Positions 17,173 to 24,238 of a stretch of 64,000 nucleotides of DNA are shown here, in pieces. The translations under genes and the position numbers were made by a program. The first letter of the stretch is position 1, and each line of letters starts with the position of its first letter. Source of the DNA: JANWYT01 sp034437555 (lineage in GTDB: Bacteria; Chloroflexota; Anaerolineae; Aggregatilineales; Phototrophicaceae); contig DAOTTQ010000006.1 of the NCBI GenBank assembly GCA_034437555.1, positions 1 to 64,000 on the forward strand, given 5' to 3'. The notes below the pieces were generated by a model that was not told where the DNA came from, did no database searches, and saw only the letters and a list, made by a program, of their open reading frames with translations.

Positions 17173-18147
17173 TCAATTGCCTTCTGTTTCCATACGGATA
17201 AGTTCACGGCGAAGCGTTTTACCCACGACGGTTTTAGGAAGTTCTTTGATAAAGGCAATACGACGCGGAACTTCATAAGCAGCCAGTTTACGTGAGCAAT
17301 GCGACCAAACCGTAAGCGTGAAACATGGGGATTGCCCCCAAGAAAATAAGTTCCGAGTTGGGTACGCCACGGCAACTGCCACTTTTGATGTCTGTCCATG
17401 TTTGTAGCATTTCTGTATTGGCAACAAGGGCGCGGTGTGTTGCCATTGCCCCTTTAGAAACGCCTGTTGTTCCGCCCGTATACTGGAAAAGAGCAAGGTC
17501 ATCTGGGCTTACATTTACAGAAACGGTTTTGCCTGCGTGGCTTTTTAGAATGTCCTGAAACCAGACATCTTTTACCTCTAAAGTAACGCGATGCCCGTCT
17601 TTCTTTTCACGAGTAAGGGTGAACAGCCACTTGGCAATCGAAGGAAAATACTCTTTGATATTGCTGACGATGACCTGCTTTACTTTGGTTTTAGGCTGTA
17701 CTTGCTTGATAAGTGAGTAAAACACGCTGAGTGTAACAACAAACTCGGCATCACAATCATTAATTTGGTATTCCATTTTATCGGCGGGATAGGTGGGGTT
17801 TGTGGCTGCCACAACGCCCCCTACTTTCACGACTGCCCAGTATGTAATGCCAAACGCGGTGCAACTGGGCATGACGATGGCTACTTTATCGCCTTTTTTA
17901 AGACCCTGTTCTACAAAGTAGGCTGCGAGTGCGTTGGAGTTGTCTTCTAGTTCTTTACAGTTGGTGTAATGGCTAAGCCTGCCCAAGACGGGCATTTTGG
18001 CTGTGATAATAAATGCCACTTGATTAGGGCGTTTTGCTACTGTGTCTCTTAGATAATCAAACATGGTTTTGTTGGGGTATGGTGCAAGCGATTTAGGTAC
18101 ATGGGGTCATATCGCTTTGTTCATGGACGTTCTGCATAGGTTACCAT
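17173..18147 (-). pseudogene. Decayed long-chain acyl-CoA ligase, paralogue of the next gene
   Basis: Clear similarity to the intact ligase at 18211-19953 runs in pieces. The original ATG at 18147 gives MVTYAERP, then a TGA at 18121-18123 where the paralogue has Trp. The following TKRYDP stays in that frame and a shift leads into the long frame (18064-17288) covering the N-terminal half with YTGGTTGVSKGAMATH. After GLVALLT this frame stops; a +1 frame picks up HCSRKLAAYEVPRR…VGKTLRREL to 17173. About 245 residues that join the two halves are missing. It is the remnant of a tandem duplication and cannot make an active enzyme. Confidence 0.88.
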
Positions 18148-18165
18148 AATAATTGCGCTCCTCGT

Positions 18166-18203
18166 AATAAAAATCGGGCGAATAACAAGTCATTCACCCG
18201 ATT
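18166..18203 (-). terminator. Terminator after the acyl-CoA ligase gene
   Basis: A 12-bp stem with one G-U pair (18192-18203 with 18172-18183) and an 8-base loop, followed on the minus strand by TTTTATTA. It isolates the intact ligase from the pseudogene. Confidence 0.85.
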
Positions 18204-18210
18204 GTATTTT

Positions 18211-19953
18211 CTACTTATTTTCCATCTGAACGAGCTGGCGACGAAGTGTTTTACCAACGGCTGTTTTAGGTAATTCTTCAATAAACTCAATACGGCGTGG
18301 CACAGCGTAGGGCGCAAGATGTTTTTCGCAGTGCTTAATCAATTCTTCTGCTGTCAGTTTGGCATCAGGCTTAAGAACAACCCACGCCTTTAGGCTTTCC
18401 ATGCCGCCTTTTCCTGCATTTTGGACGGCAGCAACGCCCACTTCTAGTACGGCAGGATGAAGCTTAATCTTATCTTCTACTTGGTTGGGATAAACGTTAA
18501 AGCCCCCGATGAGAGCCATATCTTTCTTACGGTCTACAATGTAGAAGTAGCCTTCTTCGTCCATGCGTGCAATGTCGCCTGTATAGAGCCAAATTTTACC
18601 ATCTTTTTCACGGAGAACGTTGGCTGTTTCTGTAGGCATACCGTGATAGCCTAACATTAGGTTGGGCCCGTGCATCAGTAGCTCGCCAACTTCACCCACA
18701 GCTACTTCGGTTTCGCCGTCATCTAGGCTAACGATACGCATTTCCATATCGGGTAGGGGGAAGCCGATAGAGTTGGGTGGATTTTTACCGGTAATGGGGT
18801 TAACGTGGGTGGCGGTGGGGGCTTCGCTCATGCCAAAGCCTTCGCGTACCTTTGCGCCACTTATACGTTCAAATTCTTCTTTTACGGCGGTAGGAAGGGG
18901 TGCAGAACCACTAATGCAATATCTAAGTGACTTCATGCTAACTTCACCCGACTGAATTTTGGGGTGGTTATTGATGGCGTTATAAAGCGCAGGAACACCC
19001 GGAAATAGTGTGGGTTGGAAGTGATTAATGTTGTCTACGACATCGTTGATGTCGCGTGCATTGGGGACAAGAATAATCTTGCTACCCTGATACACACTAA
19101 GGCTGACAACCACGACCAAGCCATACACATGAAAGAAGGGTATCCCACCGAGTAAGGTGTGGTCGGTGGGTTTAATGCCTAGTGTATCAACCACACTTTT
19201 AAGCTGAAGCATGTTAGCTACTAGCGCACTGTGGGTAGACACGGCAGCTTTAGAAACCCCTGTTGTACCCCCTGTATATTGAAAGAGTGCAATATCTTGA
19301 GGTGTTACACTAACATTGGGCGTTTTACCATCATATTGCTTTAGCAAGTCTTGAAACCAGAAGTCGCCATTTTGAACACCTTCGATGCGATGACCATCTT
19401 TCTTTTCGCGGGCGATAGTAAAGAGCGTTTTAGCAATAGTGGGCAAATATTCTTTAATGTTGGCAACAATCACATGCTTAACATGGGTACGTGGTTGAAT
19501 TTGCTTAACGGTGTTGTAGAAGAGGGTGAGGCAAAGCACAAATTCTGCACCACAGTCATTAATTTGGTATTGCATGGCTTCGGCGGGGTAAGTGGGATTT
19601 GTAGCAGAGACAATGCCCCCCGCCTTTAGAACTGCAAAGAAAGAAACGACGAAGGCGACGCAATTTGGCATGACAATAGCTACTTTGTCACCCTTCTTTA
19701 AGCCTTTATCTATTAAGGCACTGGCAAGCGCATTTGCGGCATGGTTTAGTTCAGCAAAAGTAAGGTTACTAGAAAGCCGACCGAATACAGGCACACGAGC
19801 CGTAGAAATCAGTGCTGTTTCGTTTGGATATTTATTAGCGGCATCCGTTAAAAATTGATGTAACGGTACTTCGGGATAGGTAATAGTGGCAGGTAGACCG
19901 GGGTCATAGTTTTTCACCCAGGGTTTGTCTGCATAGGTTACTGTTGTCGCCAT
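18211..19953 (-). CDS. Long-chain fatty acid--CoA ligase (FadD-like)
   Basis: 580 residues, full length for the AMP-forming ligase family. Motifs: P-loop QYTGGTTGVSKAAVSTH; GEVGELLMHGPNLMLGYHG; hinge region LYTGDIARMDEEGYFYIVDR with KKDM; catalytic Lys region LPKTAVGKTLRRQL. The enzyme activates fatty acids with ATP and CoA through an acyl-AMP. AGGAG lies 8 bases before the ATG, and its own promoter is at 20005-20034. A YbgC-type thioesterase gene ends just upstream on the same strand, with the opposite activity on acyl-CoA. A broken copy lies immediately downstream. Confidence 0.92.
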   Translation of the reverse strand: MATTVTYADKPWVKNYDPGLPATITYPEVPLHQFLTDAANKYPNETALISTARVPVFGRLSSNLTFAELNHAANALASALIDKGLKKGDKVAIVMPNCVAFVVSFFAVLKAGGIVSATNPTYPAEAMQYQINDCGAEFVLCLTLFYNTVKQIQPRTHVKHVIVANIKEYLPTIAKTLFTIAREKKDGHRIEGVQNGDFWFQDLLKQYDGKTPNVSVTPQDIALFQYTGGTTGVSKAAVSTHSALVANMLQLKSVVDTLGIKPTDHTLLGGIPFFHVYGLVVVVSLSVYQGSKIILVPNARDINDVVDNINHFQPTLFPGVPALYNAINNHPKIQSGEVSMKSLRYCISGSAPLPTAVKEEFERISGAKVREGFGMSEAPTATHVNPITGKNPPNSIGFPLPDMEMRIVSLDDGETEVAVGEVGELLMHGPNLMLGYHGMPTETANVLREKDGKIWLYTGDIARMDEEGYFYIVDRKKDMALIGGFNVYPNQVEDKIKLHPAVLEVGVAAVQNAGKGGMESLKAWVVLKPDAKLTAEELIKHCEKHLAPYAVPRRIEFIEELPKTAVGKTLRRQLVQMENK

Positions 19954-20004
19954 TCAATATGCTCCTTAGTAAAAATAAAAATAAAGTTATCTTTATTGTG
20001 GTTA

Positions 20005-20034
20005 AGTATAGTTGATTCAGGTCGTGTGGGTCAA
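20005..20034 (-). promoter_or_regulatory. Promoter of the acyl-CoA ligase gene
   Basis: On the minus strand TTGACC (20029-20034), 18-base spacer, TATACT (20005-20010). It lies directly after the thioesterase stop, so the ligase is probably transcribed independently of the his operon. Confidence 0.7.
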
Positions 20035-20037
20035 ATT

Positions 20038-20451
20038 TTAGCTGGTCATCCATGCAAGCCATTGGGGGGGGATTTTAGCGATTTTTCCTGATTTGTCTAG
20101 GCAAATGTGTTTGGTAGTGCCTGTCACAAAAGTTTCGTCTGTGTCTGTATTTTTAATCTCGTATTCAAAGGTCATGGTACGGCTACGCGCCTCTGAGAGC
20201 CAACACCGTACCACGACGCGATTATCATAAACAGCGGCTTTAATATAGCGAGCGTGTACTTCTGTAACCGCCATATAATAGCCGCCACGCTCAAAATCGG
20301 CGTAACTACTACCACGCTCACGCATATAGTGGCTACGCCCCTCTTCAAACCAAACAATGTAGCTGGCGTGATGCACAATACCCATCGCATCGGTTTCTGC
20401 ATAGCGCACATTAAAGCTGGCTTCGGCAATGTAGGGCTGTTTTTCGCTCAT
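20038..20451 (-). CDS. Hot-dog acyl-CoA thioesterase (YbgC/4-hydroxybenzoyl-CoA type)
   Basis: 137 residues, normal for the family. The active-site segment YAETDAMGIVHHASYIVWFE matches the 4HBT signature, with the catalytic Asp in ETDAMG. These enzymes hydrolyse acyl-CoA thioesters. AAGGA lies 6 bases before the ATG, and the gene starts 10 bases after the hisE stop, so it is probably the last gene of the his transcript. No link to histidine synthesis is known, so it may be a passenger. It could alternatively be linked to the acyl-CoA ligase downstream. Confidence 0.88.
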   Translation of the reverse strand: MSEKQPYIAEASFNVRYAETDAMGIVHHASYIVWFEEGRSHYMRERGSSYADFERGGYYMAVTEVHARYIKAAVYDNRVVVRCWLSEARSRTMTFEYEIKNTDTDETFVTGTTKHICLDKSGKIAKIPPQWLAWMTS

Positions 20452-20461
20452 GAGGTGTCCT

Positions 20462-20746
20462 TTATTCTGAAGTGTGACGATGCTCTAATTCTGATAATAC
20501 ATCGCCTAATGATACCCCTAAATCGTTCATTAGGACTAGCGTATGGTAAAGCAGGTCTGCTAATTCATAAACCTGTTCATCGCGCCCTTGTCCTAGTGAT
20601 GCTACTAAAACCTCTACGGCTTCCTCGCCCACTTTTTGTGCGATTTTATTGCGCCCCTTGTTCATGAGCAAATTGGTATAGCTTCCATCTTTGGGGTTTT
20701 GACGGCGGTCTGCGATGAGCGTTTCTAAATGGGATAAAAAGGTCAT
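20462..20746 (-). CDS. hisE: Phosphoribosyl-ATP pyrophosphatase
   Basis: 94 residues, typical for stand-alone HisE. The MazG-like helical motif GRNKIAQKVGEEAVEVLVAS and ELADLLYHTLVLMND carry the acidic Mg2+ ligands. It removes pyrophosphate from phosphoribosyl-ATP, the second step of histidine synthesis. AGGAG lies 5 bases upstream of the ATG. Here HisE and HisI are separate proteins, unlike the HisIE fusion of enterobacteria. Confidence 0.95.
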   Translation of the reverse strand: MTFLSHLETLIADRRQNPKDGSYTNLLMNKGRNKIAQKVGEEAVEVLVASLGQGRDEQVYELADLLYHTLVLMNDLGVSLGDVLSELEHRHTSE

Positions 20747-20754
20747 GATAGCTC

Positions 20755-21090
20755 CTATAACTGGTTAATGGTGCGAAAGAAGCAGGATATTTCACCTGTG
20801 TGGCAGGCTGCGCCCGCAGGGTGTACTAAAATGAGTAGGGTGTCTTCATCACAATCGATACGAATTTCATGGACACGCTGAATATTGCCTGAAGTTTCGC
20901 CTTTGTGCCATAACTCGGCACGACTACGCGACCAAAAAACTGTTTCGCCTATGTCTAATGTTTTTTGAAGCGATTCGGCGTTCATGTACGCCATCATCAA
21001 TACCTGAAGCGTGTTTGCATCCTGAACAATGGCGGGGACGAGACCGTGCTTATCCCAACGAATAGACTGTATTTGAGCTTCTGTGAGCAT
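20755..21090 (-). CDS. hisI: Phosphoribosyl-AMP cyclohydrolase
   Basis: 111 residues from the ATG at 21090, one base after the hisF stop; the longer frame from 21129 would overlap hisF. Family motifs: VLMMAYMNAESLQKTL, WSRSRAELWHKGETSGN, DCDEDTLLILV and the zinc-binding GAACHTGEISCFF. It opens the adenine ring of phosphoribosyl-AMP, the third step of histidine synthesis. Confidence 0.95.
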   Translation of the reverse strand: MLTEAQIQSIRWDKHGLVPAIVQDANTLQVLMMAYMNAESLQKTLDIGETVFWSRSRAELWHKGETSGNIQRVHEIRIDCDEDTLLILVHPAGAACHTGEISCFFRTINQL

Positions 21091-21091
21091 T

Positions 21092-21862
21092 TTAGGCTTC
21101 CCATCCTGTAAGGCGAACTGGCACACCACGCTCGTTAAGATAGCCTTTTACTTGCCCCACACTAAACTCATTAAAGTGAAAGACACTAGCTGCCAGTGCT
21201 GCCGAAGCATTGCCTTCGGCAAAGGCTTGATAGAAATGGTCTAGTGTGCCTGCACCTCCAGAGGCAATTACAGGAATAGATACTGCGTTGGCAATGGCAT
21301 GTGTTAGTTCTAGGTCATAGCCGTTCTTTGTGCCGTCTGCATCCATAGAAGTGAGCAAAATTTCGCCTGCACCCCTATCTTCTACTTCTTTTGCCCAGTC
21401 TAGTGCTGTTTTTTCTGTGGCAATCCGCCCGCCGTTGATGTGAACAACCCACTGATTGTCTATACGGCGTGGGTCTATGGCAACGACAATACATTGACTC
21501 CCAAAAGCCCATGCGCCATCGTTAATAAGCTGGGGCGTTTTGATAGCAGAACTATTGATGCTTACCTTGTCTGCGCCCGCAAGTAGGGTATCGCGGATGT
21601 CCTCGATAGTACGAATGCCCCCCCCCACACAAAACGGAATAAAAATAGTGTCGGCAACGCGCTTCACCATTTCTAGGGTGGTTTTGCGTGCCTCGTGAGA
21701 GGCAGTAATGTCTAGGAAAACCAGTTCGTCTGCGCCTTCGCGGTCGTAGATGCTGGCTTGTTCTACGGGGTCGCCAGCATCGCGCAAATTGACGAAGTTT
21801 ACCCCTTTAACCACGCGCCCATCTTTAACGTCTAAACAAGGAATAATACGCTTGGCTAACAT
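21092..21862 (-). CDS. hisF: Imidazole glycerol phosphate synthase, cyclase subunit
   Basis: 256 residues, a TIM barrel of standard length. The catalytic Asp residues are in ACLDVKDGRVVKG-like IIPCLDVKDGRVVKGV and in LLTSMDADGTKNGYD; phosphate-binding IASGGAG is present. It closes the imidazole ring using ammonia from HisH, releasing AICAR as well. AAGGG lies 7 bases before the ATG, and the gene starts two bases after the hisA stop. Confidence 0.97.
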   Translation of the reverse strand: MLAKRIIPCLDVKDGRVVKGVNFVNLRDAGDPVEQASIYDREGADELVFLDITASHEARKTTLEMVKRVADTIFIPFCVGGGIRTIEDIRDTLLAGADKVSINSSAIKTPQLINDGAWAFGSQCIVVAIDPRRIDNQWVVHINGGRIATEKTALDWAKEVEDRGAGEILLTSMDADGTKNGYDLELTHAIANAVSIPVIASGGAGTLDHFYQAFAEGNASAALAASVFHFNEFSVGQVKGYLNERGVPVRLTGWEA

Positions 21863-21864
21863 GG

Positions 21865-22590
21865 TTACGCCCTTTCCGAAACGATGCGAATGGCATCTGC
21901 GAGTGTAAATTGTCCTGTATAAAGTGCCATGCCAATAATTGCCCCTGCCACACGCCCAGAGTCACGTAGTTGACGGATGTCATCTAAGGTACTTACACCC
22001 CCAGAAGCAATGACATGAAGGTGTGTTTTCTCGGCGAGTGCTACGGTATCTGTGACGTTCACGCCGCTTAGCAAGCCATCGCGTGAAACATCGGTATAGA
22101 GCGCATGTTTTACGCCCATTTCAACCATCTTTTGCCCTAGCTCAATAGGGGTGAGGTCACTGAGGGTTTGCCAGCCGTGTGTGGCAATTTTACCGTCTTT
22201 GGCATCTAAACCGACACAAACATATTCTGCCCCAAAGCGATGCACGGCTTCTTCGACGATGCTGGGCTGCTTAATGGCAATTGTGCCAAGTACCACGCGC
22301 TTTGCGCCCAGTTCAAGTGCTGTTTCTATATCAACAAGAGAGCGTAGCCCCCCACCAAATTGCACGTTGACGTTTTTACTAGCCACCTGCTTTAGGATAT
22401 TTAAGTTTTGGCTGGCTTCGCCAAATGCGCCATCAAGGTTGACCATGTGCATCCATGTCGCGCCTTCGTCATGCCAACGCTGTGCAATGTCTAGTGGGCT
22501 GTTACTAAAGATAGTTTGGCGGTTAGGGTCACCTTCTTTTAGTCGCACCACTTGCCCACCACGTAAATCAATTGCGGGATAGATAATCAT
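21865..22590 (-). CDS. hisA: ProFAR isomerase
   Basis: 241 residues, a TIM barrel paralogous to HisF. Motifs: AIDLRGGQVVRLKEGD with the catalytic Asp, the second Asp in YTDVSRDGLLSG and VIASGGVSTL. It isomerises ProFAR to PRFAR. It lies between hisH and hisF with short spacers, in the common his gene order H-A-F-I-E. Confidence 0.97.
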   Translation of the reverse strand: MIIYPAIDLRGGQVVRLKEGDPNRQTIFSNSPLDIAQRWHDEGATWMHMVNLDGAFGEASQNLNILKQVASKNVNVQFGGGLRSLVDIETALELGAKRVVLGTIAIKQPSIVEEAVHRFGAEYVCVGLDAKDGKIATHGWQTLSDLTPIELGQKMVEMGVKHALYTDVSRDGLLSGVNVTDTVALAEKTHLHVIASGGVSTLDDIRQLRDSGRVAGAIIGMALYTGQFTLADAIRIVSERA

Positions 22591-22605
22591 GATATTTGTG
22601 CCTTT

Positions 22606-23217
22606 TTATGCTAATGCCAGAAAATTTTGAAGTAACTTTAACCCCATAACTTGGCTTTTTTCGGGGTGGAACTGTACGCCATAGATATTGTTGCGTTGAA
22701 CGCCTGCAGTAAATTGAATGCCATAATCTACGGTGATTAATCTATCGCTGGCAAAAGATGGCACGCAATAATAGCTATGGACAAAATAGGCATAGCTGGG
22801 GGCGGGTAGCCCCTGTGTAAGAGGCGAATCTTTCGTAAAAGTAAGGGTGTTCCAACCCATGTGTGGCACTTTAAGGTCTTTGAATGCAGGGAAGCGCGTT
22901 ACTGTGCCTTCTAGTATACCTAAGCCTTCATGATGCCCCATTTCATCGCCGTATTCAAATAAAAATTGCATCCCAAGGCAAATACCCAAGTAAGGAGTAC
23001 CGTTACGAACGGCTTCACGGATGGGTTCTACAAGCTGACGCTCTCTCAAAATGTTCATGCCCGCCCCAAATGCGCCGACACCTGGCAAAATAATCTTAGT
23101 TGCTCCCTTAAGTTGTTCGGGAGATTGTGCAACCACAATGTTTGGGGCATTTAGGTGTTTGAGGGCGTGTAACACACTTCGCAAATTACCTGCCCCGTAA
23201 TCAATGACAGCCAGCAT
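22606..23217 (-). CDS. hisH: Imidazole glycerol phosphate synthase, glutamine amidotransferase subunit
   Basis: 203 residues from the ATG at 23217, which has AAGGAG 8 bases upstream; the frame extends further but into the attenuator. The class I amidotransferase triad is visible: nucleophile Cys in LGICLGMQFLFE and His/Glu in GVQFHPEKSQ. It supplies ammonia to HisF. It is the first structural gene after the his leader and its terminator hairpin, 24 bases downstream of the T tract. Confidence 0.97.
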   Translation of the reverse strand: MLAVIDYGAGNLRSVLHALKHLNAPNIVVAQSPEQLKGATKIILPGVGAFGAGMNILRERQLVEPIREAVRNGTPYLGICLGMQFLFEYGDEMGHHEGLGILEGTVTRFPAFKDLKVPHMGWNTLTFTKDSPLTQGLPAPSYAYFVHSYYCVPSFASDRLITVDYGIQFTAGVQRNNIYGVQFHPEKSQVMGLKLLQNFLALA

Positions 23218-23241
23218 AACGCACACTCCTTGAAAATAAAT

Positions 23242-23313
23242 AAAAAAAACCTCGCGGGTTGCGAGGTTTTTCGACAATGTGTAACTAGGAACACACCACT
23301 AAACCAATACCCG
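23242..23313 (-). promoter_or_regulatory. his operon attenuator: antiterminator and intrinsic terminator
   Basis: The terminator pairs AAAAACCTCGC (23271-23261) with its complement (23255-23245), loop AACCC, followed by a run of T to 23242. The competing antiterminator pairs CGGGT (23313-23309, starting right after the leader stop) with ACCCG (23259-23255), and GGTTT (23305-23301) with AAACC (23269-23265). It is capped by TGGTGTGT (23298-23291) with ACACATTG (23282-23275). The same TGGTGTGT also complements the His-codon segment ACACACCA (23346-23339). This is the 1:2, 2:3, 3:4 layout of classical attenuation. Confidence 0.85.
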
Positions 23314-23370
23314 TCAAGATGGTAAGGAAAGAAAATGATGGTGTGTGTGATGTACAAAAGATGTTTTCAT
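23314..23370 (-). CDS. hisL: his operon leader peptide, 18 residues, five His among six
   Basis: The frame reads MKTSFVHHTHHHFLSLPS and stops at TGA (23314-23316). His codons are at positions 7, 8, 10, 11 and 12. It lies between a consensus promoter and the terminator before hisH. When charged tRNA-His is scarce the ribosome would stall in the His run and leave the antiterminator free; when it reaches the stop it would cover the bases just after it and allow the terminator. No Shine-Dalgarno precedes the ATG. The predicted transcript start falls on or one base before the ATG, so translation may be leaderless. Confidence 0.88.
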   Translation of the reverse strand: MKTSFVHHTHHHFLSLPS

Positions 23371-23377
23371 AGGCGGA

Positions 23378-23407
23378 ATTATAGCGCGTCTGGCGTATCT
23401 TTGTCAA
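23378..23407 (-). promoter_or_regulatory. his operon promoter
   Basis: Perfect TTGACA (23402-23407), 18-base spacer and perfect TATAAT (23378-23383) on the minus strand. Seven bases (TCCGCCT) separate the -10 from the leader ATG at 23370. It lies within 30 bases of the end of the upstream regulator gene. Confidence 0.92.
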
Positions 23408-23434
23408 CTTACCAGAATTTTCGTTTTATCAGTT

Positions 23435-24238
23435 TTAGCAAGATGTTTTGCGTATTAAAAGCTCAGAGCTGATCAGTGTGAGACCACTAATTTCTAAACC
23501 TTCAATTTGCCCCATCAGCTGTCTCGCTGCTCGTCGTCCTAACTCAATAACATCGGCAGCAACGGTGGTTAAGCCTGCGTTTTCGGCTTCTGGCGCATCA
23601 CCAAACCCCACAACACTGACATCTTCTGGCACGCGAAGCCCCAATTCTCTTAAGGCAACAATGGCTTCTAATGCCATAAGGTAATCAGAGGCAACAATGG
23701 CATCAAAGTCTTGGCGGCGTTTTAGTAACTGGCGTAATGATTGCCCTGCAACAACAGGCTCAAAATCGCCTTTAAGAAAGAAATCGGGAAGGATGGGTAA
23801 GTTATAGCGCATTAGTTCACGCCGAAAGGTCATATCGCGCCGAATACCATCATTTTGGCTTAAATCACCTTGTATAAACGCGATGCGTTTACGCTGGCAC
23901 GTTTCTACTAAGTGTTGTACCAAAAGCTGTACGCCCTCAAAATTATCTGGTGATAGGGATGGCACAGGAATGCTGTCTAATTGGTGACTGGCTAAGGAAA
24001 GGGGTAAGCCTGTTTTGTAAATTTGAACAAGATAATCATCTGGCACACAATTGGTAATGACCAACATGCCACTTAGTCCCTCCACAGTAAAATTGGGGCG
24101 GGTACGCTGTGGCGCAAGCAAAATTTGTACCTCATAGCCATTTAATTCTGCGGTGGTAGATGCACCTAAGATAATGTCCCGTTGAAAGGCTTGATTGGGA
24201 TTATTGGTAACAATACCTAGCCGATGGGTTCGCTTCAT
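23435..24238 (-). CDS. LacI/GalR-type sensor protein lacking the DNA-binding domain
   Basis: 267 residues. The whole protein aligns with the periplasmic-binding-like sensor of LacI/GalR regulators: RLGIVTNNPNQAFQRDIILG at the start, GMLVITNCVPDD, RKRIAFIQGD, DFDAIVASDYLMALEAI, LGLRVPEDVSVVGFGDAPEA and ELGRRAARQLMGQI. The usual 55-residue N-terminal HTH and hinge are absent, and the ATG overlaps the ROK regulator gene by four bases (ATGA). It therefore is probably a sugar-sensing partner of that regulator, or a sensor made by domain loss. It ends the sugar operon. Confidence 0.82.
   Translation of the reverse strand: MKRTHRLGIVTNNPNQAFQRDIILGASTTAELNGYEVQILLAPQRTRPNFTVEGLSGMLVITNCVPDDYLVQIYKTGLPLSLASHQLDSIPVPSLSPDNFEGVQLLVQHLVETCQRKRIAFIQGDLSQNDGIRRDMTFRRELMRYNLPILPDFFLKGDFEPVVAGQSLRQLLKRRQDFDAIVASDYLMALEAIVALRELGLRVPEDVSVVGFGDAPEAENAGLTTVAADVIELGRRAARQLMGQIEGLEISGLTLISSELLIRKTSC

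Noticed and set aside
17173..17502. A separate 109-codon gene
   Set aside because: Only its end matches anything, and that is the C-terminus of the acyl-CoA ligase; it belongs to the pseudogene.
23151..23357. A 68-codon minus-strand frame across the his leader region
   Set aside because: It runs out of frame through the attenuator and into hisH, has no Shine-Dalgarno and no family features. The 18-codon His-rich frame explains the region better.
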